From positions 1,938,798-2,002,797 of the forward strand of contig NZ_CP061280.1 in assembly GCF_014541205.1 (NCBI RefSeq): a stretch of DNA of 64,000 nucleotides, written 5' to 3'. Shown here in pieces: positions 17,431-28,267 of the stretch. How positions within the stretch are numbered: the first letter of the stretch is position 1; the number at the start of each line of letters is the position of its first letter. The translations under genes were made by a program, and so were the position numbers. A model generated the notes under the pieces. That model was not told where the DNA came from. It saw only the letters and a program-made list of their open reading frames with translations, and searched no databases. This stretch comes from Mannheimia bovis (GTDB taxonomy: Bacteria; Pseudomonadota; Gammaproteobacteria; Enterobacterales; Pasteurellaceae).

Positions 17431-19230
17431 ATGAGTACCACCGCAATTTCTGTTTTAAATAATATTTTTGGTTATCAAAAATTCCGAGACGGGCAAGAAG
17501 AAGTCATTTCTGCCGTGTTGGGAAATCGCGATTGCCTTGTGATTATGACAACAGGTGGTGGAAAATCCCTTTGTTATCAAGTACCTGCTCTATGTTTAGA
17601 TGGCATAACACTCGTTATTTCACCGCTGATTTCATTGATGAAAGATCAAGTCGATCAGCTCATTACTAATGGCATTGAAGCCGCCTATTTAAACTCTACC
17701 CAAACACTTGAAGAGCAACAGCTTGTAGAGCAAAAAGCCTTATCGGGTAAATTGAAATTACTTTATCTTTCCCCTGAGAAAGTAATGACACAAGGCTTTT
17801 TCCACTTTATCTCGCTTTGTAAAATCAGTTTTATTGCAGTCGATGAAGCTCATTGTGTTTCGCAGTGGGGACACGATTTTCGCCCTGAATACACTTTGCT
17901 TGGCGGCTTGCGAAACACTTTTCCCAATGTGCCGTTAATGGCATTAACTGCCACGGCAGACCCGACAACACGAGCGGATATTCTTCACCATTTACGTCTA
18001 AATAATCCACATATTTATTTAGGGAGTTTTGATCGTCCAAATATTCGTTATACAGTGCAAGAAAAATTTAAACCCCTTGAGCAGTTGTTGAAATTCATCA
18101 ATAAACAGCAAGGTAAAAGCGGGATCATTTATTGCAATAGCCGAAAAAAAGTGGAAGAAATTACCGAAAAATTAGCTTCAAGACATCTTAGTGTAATGGG
18201 CTATCACGCAGGAATGAGTTTTGAACAAAGAGAGTTCGTACAAAATGCCTTTCAGCGAGATGACATTCAAATTGTGGTGGCAACTATTGCTTTTGGAATG
18301 GGGATCAACAAATCAAACGTTCGTTTTGTTGTACACTTCGATCTTCCCCGTTCTATCGAATCTTATTACCAAGAAACAGGACGTGCTGGACGAGATGATC
18401 TTCCTTCGGAAGCAATACTTTTCTACGATCCAAGCGATTATGGCTGGCTACAAAAAATCCTCTTAGAAGAGCCAGAAAGCGAACAAAGAGACATTAAACA
18501 GCATAAGTTACACGCTATCGGCGAATTCGCGGAATCACAAACTTGCCGCCGCTTAGTCTTGCTCAATTACTTTGGCGAACATAAACAAGAAGATTGCAAA
18601 AACTGCGATATTTGCTTAGATCCGCCACAAAAATATGATGGATTACTTGATGCTCAAAAAGTGATGTCGGTTATTTATCGAACAGGGCAAATTTTTGGGC
18701 AACATCACATTATTGCCGTACTGCGTGGAATGAATAACTTGAAAATTCGTGAGCATAATCACGATCAACTTTCGGTTTATGGTATTGGGAAAGAACAGAG
18801 CCAGCACTATTGGCAAAATGTAGTAAGGCAGCTCATTCATTTAGGGCTGATTTATCAAAATATCGCCAATCACTCTGCTCTACAACTGACCGAAAGTGCC
18901 AGACCTTTTTTGCGTGGCGAAAAACCATTACAACTGGCATTGCCACGCTTAGGGATTTCAGCAACTGCATTTGTGCAAAAACAAGCAAGCCATCGTTATG
19001 ATAAAGACCTATTTGCTCGTCTTCGCTTTTTGCGTAAACAGATTGCCGATAAGGAAAATATTCCGCCTTATATTGTCTTCAATGATGCAACTCTACAAGA
19101 AATGGCGGAGTTCTTACCAACTTCAAAAGTGGAAATGCTCGAAATAAACGGTGTGGGAGAGAGAAAATTTGAACGATTTGGTCAAGCCTTTATGACATTA
19201 ATCAAAGAACATCAAAATAAACGAAAATAG
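17431..19230 (+). CDS. recQ: ATP-dependent DNA helicase RecQ
   Basis: 3'-5' DNA helicase of the RecQ family acting in recombination and fork repair; 599 residues. Motif I is [15 protein letters not shown], motif [21 protein letters not shown], motif [11 protein letters not shown], motif [13 protein letters not shown]. The RQC zinc region follows with [12 protein letters not shown] and [11 protein letters not shown] (four Cys), and an HRDC domain occupies the last 80 residues. No good ribosome site stands directly before the ATG. Confidence 0.97.
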   Translation: MSTTAISVLNNIFGYQKFRDGQEEVISAVLGNRDCLVIMTTGGGKSLCYQVPALCLDGITLVISPLISLMKDQVDQLITNGIEAAYLNSTQTLEEQQLVEQKALSGKLKLLYLSPEKVMTQGFFHFISLCKISFIAVDEAHCVSQWGHDFRPEYTLLGGLRNTFPNVPLMALTATADPTTRADILHHLRLNNPHIYLGSFDRPNIRYTVQEKFKPLEQLLKFINKQQGKSGIIYCNSRKKVEEITEKLASRHLSVMGYHAGMSFEQREFVQNAFQRDDIQIVVATIAFGMGINKSNVRFVVHFDLPRSIESYYQETGRAGRDDLPSEAILFYDPSDYGWLQKILLEEPESEQRDIKQHKLHAIGEFAESQTCRRLVLLNYFGEHKQEDCKNCDICLDPPQKYDGLLDAQKVMSVIYRTGQIFGQHHIIAVLRGMNNLKIREHNHDQLSVYGIGKEQSQHYWQNVVRQLIHLGLIYQNIANHSALQLTESARPFLRGEKPLQLALPRLGISATAFVQKQASHRYDKDLFARLRFLRKQIADKENIPPYIVFNDATLQEMAEFLPTSKVEMLEINGVGERKFERFGQAFMTLIKEHQNKRK

Positions 19231-19334
19231 GGAGCTAAATAAGGGTTTATTATTGCATAAGCATTGAAAATCCTATAGAATCCGAACGTTTATCTGTTTT
19301 TTATAAAATAAAACGGACACTATAAAAATACTTA

Positions 19335-19350
19335 ACCGCTTTCAAGCGGT
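19335..19350 (+). promoter_or_regulatory. Short hairpin in the infC upstream region
   Basis: ACCGCTT (19335-19341) / AAGCGGT (19344-19350) with a two-base loop: two head-to-head uptake-sequence halves, followed by CTTATTT. It may be a weak terminator of upstream transcription or part of the infC leader. Confidence 0.4.
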
Positions 19351-19387
19351 CTTATTTAACCAAAAATTTACTAGAAGGAATAAGGCT

Positions 19388-19930
19388 ATTAAACCTGTAA
19401 AACGTGTTCAAACAAATCGTGCACACCGTCTTAATGAAGAAATTCGCGGTGTGAAAGAAGTTCGCTTAACCGACGAAAACGGCGAACAAGTTGGTATCGT
19501 CTCTATTCAAGAAGCATTAAGCCGTGCAGAAGAAGCTGAGTTAGACTTAGTAGAAATCAGCCCAAATGCTGAACCACCGGTTTGTCGCATTATGAACTAC
19601 GGTAAGTTCATCTATGAAAAAGAAAAAGCGGCAAAAGAGCAAAAGAAAAAACAAAAAGTAGTACAAGTGAAGGAAATTAAATTCCGCCCTGGTACAGATG
19701 AAGGCGATTATCAAGTTAAATTACGTAGCATTCTTCGTTTCTTAGAAGATGGCGATAAAGTAAAAATTACTGTTCGCTTCCGTGGACGTGAGATGGCTCA
19801 CCAAGAGATCGGTATGGACGTTTTAGAACGTGTGAAAGCAGATACAGCAGAGATTGCAGCAGTTGAATCTGCACCGGGCAAACTGGAAGGTCGCCAAGTG
19901 GTGATGGTAATCGCACCAAAGAAAAAATAA
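19388..19930 (+). CDS. infC: Translation initiation factor IF-3 (ATT start codon)
   Basis: IF-3 prevents premature 50S joining and checks the start codon on the 30S subunit. Reading back in frame from the conserved body gives [20 protein letters not shown] and then an ATT at 19388. Starting there the protein has exactly 180 residues, the length of E. coli IF-3, whose gene also starts with ATT. An AGAAGGA ribosome site precedes it. Starting at the in-frame GTG at 19451 would delete part of the N-terminal domain. The ATT start is the known basis of IF-3 autoregulation. thrS is not directly upstream here. The gene leads the infC-rpmI-rplT operon. Confidence 0.96.
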   Translation: MKPVKRVQTNRAHRLNEEIRGVKEVRLTDENGEQVGIVSIQEALSRAEEAELDLVEISPNAEPPVCRIMNYGKFIYEKEKAAKEQKKKQKVVQVKEIKFRPGTDEGDYQVKLRSILRFLEDGDKVKITVRFRGREMAHQEIGMDVLERVKADTAEIAAVESAPGKLEGRQVVMVIAPKKK

Positions 19931-19940
19931 TTCACTTGCA

Positions 19941-19976
19941 AAAAACGAGCTTATTCTGTAGAATTCGCTCGTTTTT
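19941..19976 (+). terminator. Terminator-like hairpin after infC
   Basis: AAAAACGAGC (19941-19950) and GCTCGTTTTT (19967-19976) are perfectly complementary and the 3' arm ends in a T run. It lies between infC and rpmI, so it could attenuate read-through into the ribosomal protein genes. Confidence 0.65.
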
Positions 19977-19984
19977 CGTAGGAG

Positions 19985-20100
19985 AAACAAAAGCAGACAG
20001 GCACACTCAGCAGCCTGAGCTGCTTTTTAGATTGCGGTGAAAACCGTAAAGTAGCGTAATCAGTGCTGCCAAGTAACTCGTAAGAGTTCGCCTGATTATT
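19985..20100 (+). promoter_or_regulatory. Structured rpmI-rplT leader (candidate L20 autoregulatory region)
   Basis: Overlapping hairpins: AAAAGCAG (19989-19996) with CTGCTTTT (20020-20027), enclosing CTCAG/CTGAG (20006-20010/20015-20019) and followed by TTAG; the competing AGCAG/CTGCT (20009-20013/20020-20024); then GATTGCG/CGTAATC around CGGT-GAAA-ACCG; then AACTCGTAAGAGTT. In E. coli, L20 represses rpmI-rplT through a structured leader; that this is the equivalent is inferred. Confidence 0.55.
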
Positions 20101-20135
20101 CATTTAAACCCAAAACAATGCGGAGTTTTTTAACA

Positions 20136-20333
20136 ATGCCTAAAATTAAAACAGTACGTGGTGCTGCTAAGCGTTTCAAAAAAACAGCTTCTGGCGGTTT
20201 CAAACGTAAACAATCTCACTTACGTCACATTTTGACTAAGAAAACCACTAAACGTAAACGTCACTTACGTCACAAATCAATGGTAGCGAAAGCTGACCAA
20301 GTTTTAGTAGTAGCGTGTTTACCATACGCATAA
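20136..20333 (+). CDS. rpmI: 50S ribosomal protein L35
   Basis: Ribosomal protein of 65 residues, [23 protein letters not shown] at the N-terminus, rich in Lys and Arg. The ATG at 20136 has GGAG about 10 bases upstream and gives the standard L35 start; an upstream in-frame ATG at 20118 is rejected. It sits between infC and rplT behind a structured leader. Confidence 0.98.
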
Positions 20334-20380
20334 GCCGAAGGCTGCGTTAAAAACACAAACGTACGAATAGTAATTCTTAG

Positions 20381-20396
20381 GGACGAAAACTCGTCC
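20381..20396 (+). promoter_or_regulatory. Hairpin between rpmI and rplT
   Basis: GGACGA-AAAC-TCGTCC: six-base-pair stem with a four-base loop in the 98-base gap before rplT. It has no T run, so RNA processing or L20-related structure is more likely than termination. Confidence 0.45.
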
Positions 20397-20428
20397 ACTC
20401 AATCAAAATAGACAATTTAGGAGATTAA

Positions 20429-20785
<357 letters not shown>

Positions 20786-20803
20786 TTTTAAAGAATAGAG
20801 ATG

Positions 20804-20828
20804 AGGACGCCTAGTGCGTCCTTTTTTA
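20804..20828 (+). terminator. Rho-independent terminator of the infC-rpmI-rplT operon
   Basis: AGGACGC / GCGTCCT stem with five-base loop, then TTTTT. Confidence 0.9.
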
Positions 20829-20918
20829 TTTTATCGGTAAAAATTACAAATCTTTAAGATAAAAATAGAAAACAAGCGGTCTAAATTAACAAATTTTTTG
20901 CAAATATAAGGAAATGAT

Positions 20919-21194
20919 ATGAAAAAAATTATGCTACTCGTTTCATCAATCGTCATTACTGCTTGTTCAACTCCAACACAACAAAGCACCGTGCCAATGG
21001 ATATGCAAGCCGTTCACGATTATCAACAACGAATATTAACTAAACAAACTGTGGATAAAAATGCTCAACCAAACAATGAAGCTCTAAACCAAAGTGATAG
21101 ATGCTCAAAAAGTACAATTTATCCTATTCGCCCTGTGATTTACCCAAGTATTGGTGCGGGTTACCATCACGGCTGGCGTCATAGATATTGGTAA
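20919..21194 (+). CDS. Small putative lipoprotein (91 aa), unknown function
   Basis: Begins with a signal peptide and a lipobox-like ITAC (Cys16), so it is probably a lipoprotein. The mature part is short, Gln/Asn rich, and ends in a His/Tyr/Trp/Arg-rich tail (YHHGWRHRYW). I recognise no domain. AAGGA lies before the ATG and a hairpin terminator follows, which supports a real gene. It converges on purT. Confidence 0.65.
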   Translation: MKKIMLLVSSIVITACSTPTQQSTVPMDMQAVHDYQQRILTKQTVDKNAQPNNEALNQSDRCSKSTIYPIRPVIYPSIGAGYHHGWRHRYW

Positions 21195-21206
21195 TTTCCA
21201 AAAGAA

Positions 21207-21231
21207 AAGGGCTATTTAATATAGCCCTTGT
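21207..21231. terminator. Terminator between the small lipoprotein gene and purT
   Basis: AAGGGCTAT (21207-21215) / ATAGCCCTT (21221-21229) stem. It lies just before the purT stop and can serve both converging genes. Confidence 0.7.
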
Positions 21232-21233
21232 TG

Positions 21234-22415
21234 TTATAAGCTGATATCCAGCTTATCGTAAGCTCTTCGTGCTTTGTCTAACGCCTTTTCTGCACTTTTA
21301 TCACGGGCTAAAATCACACCTAAACGGCGGTGTCCGTTTACTTCGCCTTTGCCGAATAAACGAATGTTTGTGCCGATTTCCGCTAACACATTTTCCAATC
21401 CACCAAAACGCACATTATCCGACTTGCCTTCCACCACAATTGCTTTTGATGCTGCCGGGCTAATGCAATAAATTTCCGGAATCGGTAAACCTAAAATCGC
21501 ACGAGCGTGTAGAGCAAATTGAGACAGCTCTTGCGATGCCATCGTTACCATTCCGGTATCGTGCGGACGTGGCGAAACTTCGTTAAAGATAATCTCATCG
21601 CCACACACAAACAGCTCCACGCCAAAAATACCACGACCTCCTAAGGCGGTAGTGATTTTTTCTGCGGTTTCTTGGGCTCGTTTCAATGCAATGTCCGACA
21701 TTGCCTGTGGCTGCCACGATTCACGGTAGTCGCCATCAATTTGGATATGCCCGATTGGGGCTAAGAACGATGTACCGTGAATATGGCGAACGGTAAGCTG
21801 AGTGATTTCGTAGTCGAATTTGATAAAACCTTCCACAATCACTCGTCCACCGCCGGCACGCCCGCCCTCTTGCGAGTATTCCCAAGCCTTTTGAATATCA
21901 GCCTCCGACTTGATAACTGATTGCCCGTGCCCGGAAGAAGACATAATTGGTTTAACCACGCAGGGGATACCGATCTCACTGATGGCTTGTTGGAATTGTG
22001 TATAATCATCAACAAAACGATAAGGCGAGGTTTTTAATCCTAATTCCTCTGCCGCTAAACGGCGAATGCTCTCACGGTTCATTGTCAATTTAGTTGCTTT
22101 TGCTGTTGGTACAACATTGTAGCCCTCACTTTCTAATTCAACGAGTGTATCAGTTGCAATCGCTTCCACTTCCGGCACAATAAAATCCGGTTTTTCTTTT
22201 TCGACCAACGCACGCAACGCTGCACCATCTAACATCGAAATGGTATAGGCACGATGTGCCACTTGCTGTGCCGGTGCATTTTCGTAGCGATCAACCGCAA
22301 TCACTTCCACGCCCAAGCGTTGTAATTCAATCACGACTTCTTTGCCTAACTCGCCCGAACCTAACATCATCACTTTAGTTGAATTAGGTCTTAATGGGGT
22401 GCCGATTGTTGTCAT
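21234..22415 (-). CDS. purT: Formate-dependent phosphoribosylglycinamide formyltransferase PurT
   Basis: ATP-grasp enzyme making formyl-GAR from GAR, formate and ATP in purine synthesis (the alternative to PurN). From the ATG at 22415, preceded by GGAGG, it has 393 residues (E. coli 392). Typical segments are [50 protein letters not shown] and [14 protein letters not shown]. An in-frame TTG-type start further up is not needed. A perfect PurR box lies 20-30 bases upstream of the start. Confidence 0.97.
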   Translation of the reverse strand: MTTIGTPLRPNSTKVMMLGSGELGKEVVIELQRLGVEVIAVDRYENAPAQQVAHRAYTISMLDGAALRALVEKEKPDFIVPEVEAIATDTLVELESEGYNVVPTAKATKLTMNRESIRRLAAEELGLKTSPYRFVDDYTQFQQAISEIGIPCVVKPIMSSSGHGQSVIKSEADIQKAWEYSQEGGRAGGGRVIVEGFIKFDYEITQLTVRHIHGTSFLAPIGHIQIDGDYRESWQPQAMSDIALKRAQETAEKITTALGGRGIFGVELFVCGDEIIFNEVSPRPHDTGMVTMASQELSQFALHARAILGLPIPEIYCISPAASKAIVVEGKSDNVRFGGLENVLAEIGTNIRLFGKGEVNGHRRLGVILARDKSAEKALDKARRAYDKLDISL

Positions 22416-22435
22416 ATTCCCTCCAAAATTAAAAA

Positions 22436-22447
22436 GCAAACGTTTGC
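22436..22447. promoter_or_regulatory. PurR operator of purT
   Basis: GCAAACGTTTGC, a perfect palindrome matching the PurR consensus core. A TATAAT at 22461-22456 (minus strand) would put the start point near 22449, so the operator overlaps the first transcribed bases. Confidence 0.88.
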
Positions 22448-22692
22448 ATACATAAATTATACTTAAAATTCACTTAGATAGATAGAATGAAAGACGCAAT
22501 TATTTCATCAAAACTATTGCAAAATTTTTATAAAAACGACCGCTTGTCGATAGAAAATTGCTAGTCAATTTGATGCAAAATCGCTATACTTTATCGCCCT
22601 AAAATTTAGGGAAATAGCTTCTTTCTTAGACTTAGAAGTGAATAAAAGCATTGCCACAGGTTTGTGGCGTAACAATACAATAGAGGTTTTCG

Positions 22693-23256
22693 ATGTCAGC
22701 TCCAAATTCAGGAACTAACCCGGCTCCGCTCGGCTTATGCGGTTTTGCATTAACGACTTTTTTACTTAGCTTAATCAACAACGGGACATTCAGCGGTGAA
22801 AATGTAGGTTTAGTATTAGCAATGGGATTCGCATTCGGCGGTACAGCACAGATGATCGCAGGGATGTTTGAGTTTGCAAAAGGTAACACTTTCGGTTTTA
22901 CCGCTTTCACCAGCTACGGTGCATTCTGGTGGTCTTTCGCATTATTTAAAGTATTCTTTGCTTCAACCGTATCACCGGAATTTATCGGTTGGTACTTAGT
23001 TGCGTGGGGAACATTCACATTTATGATGTTTATCGGCACATTAACAAAACCACGTGCATTACAAGCCATTTTCTTAAGCTTAACCATCACTTTCTATTTA
23101 TTAGCTGCGGGCGATTTCACTCACAACAGCAGCATTACTAACATTGGTGGTAATTTCGGTTTATTAACTGCATTCTTAGCATTCTATCTTGCAGCAGCAG
23201 ATATTATCAATGAAAGTTTTGGCAGAACGATTTTACCAATCGGCGAACCAAAGTAA
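22693..23256 (+). CDS. satP: Acetate/succinate-proton symporter SatP (GPR1/FUN34/YaaH family)
   Basis: Inner-membrane protein of 187 residues with six helices. The family signature NPAPLGLCGFALTTFLLS is at residues 9-26 and AMGFAFGGTAQMIAGMFEF follows. E. coli SatP (188 residues) takes up acetate and succinate. A GAGG ribosome site precedes the ATG, and a strong terminator follows. Confidence 0.93.
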   Translation: MSAPNSGTNPAPLGLCGFALTTFLLSLINNGTFSGENVGLVLAMGFAFGGTAQMIAGMFEFAKGNTFGFTAFTSYGAFWWSFALFKVFFASTVSPEFIGWYLVAWGTFTFMMFIGTLTKPRALQAIFLSLTITFYLLAAGDFTHNSSITNIGGNFGLLTAFLAFYLAAADIINESFGRTILPIGEPK

Positions 23257-23272
23257 TTTAGTTTAAGTAATA

Positions 23273-23306
23273 AAAAAGGCTGAATGGGATAAACATTCAG
23301 CCTTTT
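23273..23306 (+). terminator. Rho-independent terminator after satP
   Basis: AAAAGGCTGAATG / CATTCAGCCTTTT stem with a seven-base loop, then T-rich sequence. Confidence 0.9.
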
Positions 23307-23347
23307 AATTTGCAAAAAATGTGAGAAAAATGATCGCTTATTAGTTG

Positions 23348-25789
23348 TTAGCTTTTTTTCTCTACTTTTTCATCTTCAAGTTCTCTATCAACTTTTGCCA
23401 TTGCCCCTTGAATGGTTTGTTGCACTTCAATAGAAATCAAACTTCTTAGCAGTGCTTCGGTTTCTTGCACTTTTCCAATAGTCAAATTATCTGCACTATC
23501 AAAGTAACCTTGCTGCTTCAAACTGGTAGTAAAAGTTGAGAAAATGGCTTTATCAAAAAATTCCGGTGCATTAATACCGTGTAATACCGATAAACGTTGT
23601 GCTACTGAACTACTCTCTTTTTCTAACGCAACACGGCTAATATCCGGCTGTTCAAGTAATAAACTTAAACAGATATAGTAACGCTGCAAAATCTCACGCA
23701 CGCCGGCAGAGTGAAGTTGTAATGTACGAATATGCGGACGGTTAATCATCAACATATCACTTTCATTTTTAATGATGCCTTGACGAACAAATTCATCAAT
23801 GATGGATTCAACCTGTTCTGCCACTTCTTCTTGCTTGAAATGTAAAAATAACTCTGCTTGCAAGAACGGATAAATTCGATAAACCGATTGAATAACCAAA
23901 TCTTTTGAAATCGCCTCGTGATGTAGCACGAAGCTTGCTACTAGCGAAGGCAATACAAATAGATGTTGAACATTGTTGCGATAGTAAGTCATCAATACTG
24001 CCGCTTCACGCTCTAAACGAACTAACTCGCCGAAATGGTCTTTCTCAACGATCACCCCGGAACGCGGCAATTGAATAACGTGATCAAGCATTTCTGCTGC
24101 ACTTTCTTCCGGCAACGTCATATCTTTAGAATAAGGCATATTGCGGAATAATTGAATATAACTTTCAAGCTGTTCAATAAGCTGCTCTCGAGATAAAGCC
24201 CGCTGGCGTGAAGCCAGTAATGCCGAGCCGACTAAATTCTTCGCATTTACCGCAGCTGCTTTATTTATATTCACCATTACCTGATGAGAGATTTGATCTA
24301 CTGCATCATTCAACCATTTAGGGCGAGTATCTTCAGTTTGCTCCTTCCATTCCGGGAAATATTGATTTAGGTAATTATTTACTTGAATAGGCTCACCAAA
24401 ATTCACATAGCCTTGACCTAAATTTTTCAGTTTTTTAAGTACGCGTAATACTAAACCTGCATTTTCTTTCTCTTTTGCCGCTCCTCGCAACTCTTTGGCA
24501 TAAGTATCCACCTCCAGAACGTGTTCATAGCCAATATATACCGGCACAATGCTTAATGGGCGATTTAAGCCACGTTGAAGTGCTTGTAAAGTCATCGACA
24601 TCATACCTGTTTTAGGCTGTAACAAACGCCCTGTGCGAGAACGTCCACCTTCGATGAAATACTCCACCGAATAGCCACGATAGAATAGCTCCGCCAAATA
24701 TTCACGGAAAATGGTGGAATATAAACGGTTTCCTTTAAAAGTACGGCGAATGAAAAATGCCCCCCAACTGCGGAAAATCGGACCTGCCGGCCAGAAATTC
24801 AAATTGATCCCTGCTGCAATATGAGGTGGAACAACACCGTGATGATAAAGTAAGTAAGATAAAAGCAAATAGTCCATATGGCTACGATGGCACGGCACAT
24901 ATACGATTTCGTGCCCTTCTAAGGCGAGTTTTCTTACACGCTCCGCATTTTGTACATTAATGCCTTGATACAATTTGTTCCAAAGCCAACTCAATACACG
25001 GTCGGCAATACGCAAACTATCGTGTTTTACATCAGCCGCAATCTCATTAATGATTTTTTCCGCTTCTTTGCGTGCTTTTTCAGGCGAAGATTTTTTTGCT
25101 TCTTCCGCAATCGCCGTTTGAATCACCTCTGAATTGAGAATTTTATTAAACATTGCTTCACGATTAGGCAAACGAGGACCCATTGCCGAATAACGTAATT
25201 TAGCAAAGTGCATTTTCGCCACACGAGCAACTTTTTGAGCAATTTTTTCATCTGCCCCGTGCTCAGTTACCATATAACGCAAAGACACTGCCGGCGAGAA
25301 GCGGACAAAATTATCACGCCCAAACCAAACCATTGACATAAAACGTTGGAATGAGGTTAAAACTTGCAAATGACGGGCATCTTCTTTACCCGGAGCTCGC
25401 CCCCATAACACTGAAACAGGCACAAGCTGAACATCTAACTCTGCTTTTTCACGATGTAAATCTAAGTAGCGATAAAAAATAGATTCTGTTTCGCTTTTTG
25501 CCCCTTTTGATTTAAAAAATCGTCTACCTTCATCTAAAAATACGAAACGAGGTAAAGTTTGCCCATCAATAACATTATTTTGCAATGGATCAGGCAAATT
25601 TAGTGCTAAACAGTTTTTTTGCAAAATCAGCAAATCTGTTTGCGAAGTGTAAGGTAACACATAAACAATGGGCTGTGCTAAGTTCAGCTCTAGTTCATTT
25701 ATGGGATCTGTTGGAATAGCACGAGACTTTACCAAAAGTGAAAGCGGTAAATTGAGGAAAGTACGATAGAAATTTAATAAGCCAGACAT
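23348..25789 (-). CDS. plsB: Glycerol-3-phosphate 1-O-acyltransferase PlsB
   Basis: Inner-membrane enzyme that acylates the first position of sn-glycerol 3-phosphate in phospholipid synthesis; 813 residues (E. coli 807). The acyltransferase box [12 protein letters not shown] near residue 300 has the catalytic His and Asp; [10 protein letters not shown] and the later [13 protein letters not shown] are the other blocks. It is divergent from lexA, as plsB is in E. coli, although dgkA is not between them here. Confidence 0.97.
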   Translation of the reverse strand: MSGLLNFYRTFLNLPLSLLVKSRAIPTDPINELELNLAQPIVYVLPYTSQTDLLILQKNCLALNLPDPLQNNVIDGQTLPRFVFLDEGRRFFKSKGAKSETESIFYRYLDLHREKAELDVQLVPVSVLWGRAPGKEDARHLQVLTSFQRFMSMVWFGRDNFVRFSPAVSLRYMVTEHGADEKIAQKVARVAKMHFAKLRYSAMGPRLPNREAMFNKILNSEVIQTAIAEEAKKSSPEKARKEAEKIINEIAADVKHDSLRIADRVLSWLWNKLYQGINVQNAERVRKLALEGHEIVYVPCHRSHMDYLLLSYLLYHHGVVPPHIAAGINLNFWPAGPIFRSWGAFFIRRTFKGNRLYSTIFREYLAELFYRGYSVEYFIEGGRSRTGRLLQPKTGMMSMTLQALQRGLNRPLSIVPVYIGYEHVLEVDTYAKELRGAAKEKENAGLVLRVLKKLKNLGQGYVNFGEPIQVNNYLNQYFPEWKEQTEDTRPKWLNDAVDQISHQVMVNINKAAAVNAKNLVGSALLASRQRALSREQLIEQLESYIQLFRNMPYSKDMTLPEESAAEMLDHVIQLPRSGVIVEKDHFGELVRLEREAAVLMTYYRNNVQHLFVLPSLVASFVLHHEAISKDLVIQSVYRIYPFLQAELFLHFKQEEVAEQVESIIDEFVRQGIIKNESDMLMINRPHIRTLQLHSAGVREILQRYYICLSLLLEQPDISRVALEKESSSVAQRLSVLHGINAPEFFDKAIFSTFTTSLKQQGYFDSADNLTIGKVQETEALLRSLISIEVQQTIQGAMAKVDRELEDEKVEKKS

Positions 25790-25900
25790 ATTAATACCCT
25801 TTAGAATTGTTATTTTTGGAGGTCTAACCTCTAATTTACTTCATTCTACCACAGTTTTTTCTATAATTTTGTGAAATTATTAGTTACAAAACAAAAAATA

Positions 25901-25916
25901 CTGTATATACTATCAA
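25901..25916. promoter_or_regulatory. LexA box 1 (imperfect)
   Basis: CTGTATATACTATCAA has the left CTGT half and a weak right half. It lies 22 bases from the stronger box, the double arrangement typical of lexA promoters. Confidence 0.6.
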
Positions 25917-25922
25917 TATTTT

Positions 25923-25938
25923 CTGTATATAAAGACAG
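25923..25938. promoter_or_regulatory. LexA box 2
   Basis: CTGTATATAAAGACAG fits CTGT-N8-ACAG exactly and sits 16-31 bases before the lexA start codon, indicating SOS autoregulation. Confidence 0.88.
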
Positions 25939-25953
25939 TGAGGTTCAACCCAA

Positions 25954-26589
25954 ATGCGTAAACATTTAACTGCTCGTCAGCAAGAAATTTTTGATTTTGT
26001 AAAAAATCATATTGAAACAACTGGTATGCCACCAACTCGTGTAGAAATTGCACGAGAAATCGGCTTTAAATCTCCCAATGCCGCAGAGGAACACCTAAAG
26101 GCTTTAGCCCGCAAAGGTTATATTGAAATGCTCTCCGGCACATCTCGAGGTATTCGCATTTTAGTTGAGGACGAAACCGAAGCTGCCAATGATGAAGATG
26201 AAGGCTTACCACTTATAGGAAAAGTAGCTGCCGGCACACCGATTTTAGCAGTTGAACACGTTGAAAATCATTATCCTGTTAATGGGACGATGTTTAATCC
26301 AACTGCTGATTATTTACTCAAAGTAAATGGTAATTCAATGGAGAAAATCGGTATTTTAGACGGTGATTTATTAGCTGTTCACAAAACCAATACTGCTCGT
26401 AATGGTCAAGTTGTTGTTGCCCGAGTGAATGATGAAGTAACGGTAAAACGTTTGGAGAAAAAGGGCGACTTAATTTATTTACACCCTGAAAATGACGAAT
26501 TAAAGGCGATTGTGGTTAATCCAAGCCAAGAATATATTGAGATTGAAGGTATTGCCGTTGGTGTTATTCGCAGTAATGCGTGGATGTAA
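25954..26589 (+). CDS. lexA: SOS repressor LexA
   Basis: Transcriptional repressor and self-cleaving protease of the SOS response; 211 residues. The winged-helix DNA-binding domain spans about 1-70 ([27 protein letters not shown]). The Ala-Gly cleavage site is at 93-94 in VAAGTP. The catalytic pair is Ser128 (NGNSME) and Lys165 (VTVKRLE). Two LexA boxes precede it. Confidence 0.98.
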   Translation: MRKHLTARQQEIFDFVKNHIETTGMPPTRVEIAREIGFKSPNAAEEHLKALARKGYIEMLSGTSRGIRILVEDETEAANDEDEGLPLIGKVAAGTPILAVEHVENHYPVNGTMFNPTADYLLKVNGNSMEKIGILDGDLLAVHKTNTARNGQVVVARVNDEVTVKRLEKKGDLIYLHPENDELKAIVVNPSQEYIEIEGIAVGVIRSNAWM

Positions 26590-26674
26590 AATCACAGGGC
26601 GATATTTTCGCCTTATAAATAAGATCTAATTGCAAAAAATTATTAAAAAACAACCGCTTGTCTATTAATTTTCT

Positions 26675-27364
26675 ATGAGTGATTATTCTCTTGCCGGCAT
26701 TCCTCAAACTGAACAGGAGCTGTTAGCCAAAGCACAATGGCTGGCAGGTTTTACCTTAGGCGAAATTGCTACAATGCTGAATATCCCTGTTCCGCCTGAT
26801 TTAAAACGAGACAAAGGCTGGGTAGGAACACTTATTGAAACTGCACTCGGAGCAAAGGCGGGGAGCAAAGCGGAGCAAGATTTTTCGCATTTAGGTATTG
26901 AGCTTAAAACTATTCCTATTACTCACAAAGGCTTACCGTTAGAAACTACATTTGTAAGCCTTGCTCCTCTCACTCAAAACAACGGTATTACTTGGGAAAG
27001 TTCACACGTTAAGCATAAACTTTCGCGTGTATTATGGATTCCTGTCGAAGGCGAACGTACTATTCCACTTTATCAACGCTACATCGGACAAGCGATTTTA
27101 TGGTCGCCTACATCTACACAAGAACGCCAATTAAAACAAGATTGGGAAGAGTTGATGGAAATGATTGTGTTAGGCAAGCTCCACGCTATTAATGCCAAAC
27201 ACGGTGAAATCTTACAACTTAGACCTAAAGGTAGAAATAATCGCTCTGTAACCGCTGCTATTAATGCTTATGGAGAACGAGTTCAATCGTTGCCTTTAGG
27301 CTTTTATTTACGCAAACAATTCACGGCAGAAATTTTACAAAACTTTTTATATTCCCCCCTTTAA
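26675..27364 (+). CDS. mutH: DNA mismatch repair endonuclease MutH
   Basis: Nicks the unmethylated strand at hemimethylated GATC sites during MutSL-directed repair. It has 229 residues, the same as E. coli. The DxExK core is in [13 protein letters not shown], with [11 protein letters not shown] and the C-terminal [12 protein letters not shown] also matching. No clear ribosome site precedes the ATG; an uptake sequence lies just upstream. Presence of mutH implies a Dam-methylating host. Confidence 0.96.
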   Translation: MSDYSLAGIPQTEQELLAKAQWLAGFTLGEIATMLNIPVPPDLKRDKGWVGTLIETALGAKAGSKAEQDFSHLGIELKTIPITHKGLPLETTFVSLAPLTQNNGITWESSHVKHKLSRVLWIPVEGERTIPLYQRYIGQAILWSPTSTQERQLKQDWEELMEMIVLGKLHAINAKHGEILQLRPKGRNNRSVTAAINAYGERVQSLPLGFYLRKQFTAEILQNFLYSPL

Positions 27365-27444
27365 TTTTGCCTCTATTCTCTATAAGATGTTGCCTTTCTT
27401 TTGTATAGAAAAAAAGCAATTCCCTATTTTTAAAAGGACATTTT

Positions 27445-28176
27445 ATGTTTGATTGGATGACAAATCCTGAAGCTTGGGTAGCACTTGTTACGCTCACCGG
27501 GCTTGAAATTGTACTTGGTATCGATAACATCATTGTTATCAGCATTTTAGTTTCCCGCTTGCCAATTGAGAAACGCCAATCAGCTCGAATTATCGGTTTG
27601 GCTTTAGCAATGGGAACACGTATTTTATTGCTTCTTTCACTTGCGTGGATGATGAAATTAGTTACCCCTCTTTTCTACATTGCAGGTAATGCTATTTCGG
27701 GTAGAGATTTAATTTTGCTGATCGGAGGTCTTTTCCTGATTGTCAAAAGTTTGATGGAGCTAAAAGAATCAATTTCGGCTAGTTCACACGAAGAAGAAAC
27801 AACCTCACTCAAAAAAACCGGCTTTTTGATGATACTGACACAAATTGCTATTTTTGATGTTATTTTCTCACTTGATTCGGTCATTACTGCTGTGGCAATG
27901 GCGGATGATATTCCTGTGATGGTGATTGCCATTATGATTGCCGTTGGGGTAATGATGTTAGCTGCAAAAGCGATTGGCAACTTTGTTGACAATAACCCAA
28001 CAATTAAGAACCTTGCCTTAGCATTCTTAATTTTAATTGGCGTGGTATTAGTCGGCGAAGCCTTTGATATCCATATTCCAAAAGCAGCGGTTTATACCGC
28101 AATGGGCTTCTCTGTGGTAGTTGAAATGCTCAATATTAAAATGCGTCGTAACCAAATAAAAATGCAACAAATATAA
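27445..28176 (+). CDS. TerC family membrane protein (YgdQ-like)
   Basis: Integral membrane protein of 243 residues with seven or so helices. The TerC signature is seen in LTGLEIVLGIDNIIVISIL near the N-terminus and in IFDVIFSLDSVITAVAM, both with acidic residues inside helices that suggest metal transport. In E. coli ygdQ directly follows mutH, as here. TerC relatives export manganese in several bacteria; the substrate here is not shown. A good AAAGGA ribosome site and a terminator bracket the gene. Confidence 0.88.
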   Translation: MFDWMTNPEAWVALVTLTGLEIVLGIDNIIVISILVSRLPIEKRQSARIIGLALAMGTRILLLLSLAWMMKLVTPLFYIAGNAISGRDLILLIGGLFLIVKSLMELKESISASSHEEETTSLKKTGFLMILTQIAIFDVIFSLDSVITAVAMADDIPVMVIAIMIAVGVMMLAAKAIGNFVDNNPTIKNLALAFLILIGVVLVGEAFDIHIPKAAVYTAMGFSVVVEMLNIKMRRNQIKMQQI

Positions 28177-28193
28177 TTACTGAGCAATTCGTT

Positions 28194-28221
28194 AGCCCTT
28201 GATGAAAATCAAGGGCTTTTT
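28194..28221 (+). terminator. Rho-independent terminator after the TerC family gene
   Basis: AGCCCTTGAT / ATCAAGGGCT with a GAAA loop, then TTTT. Confidence 0.92.
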
Positions 28222-28267
28222 AATGTACAATAGCAAGCGGTTTTATTTCTCCCATTTTTTACAAATT

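Noticed and set aside
19451-19930. IF-3 starting at GTG 19451
   Set aside because: It would remove 21 conserved residues; the ATT at 19388 gives the standard 180-residue protein.
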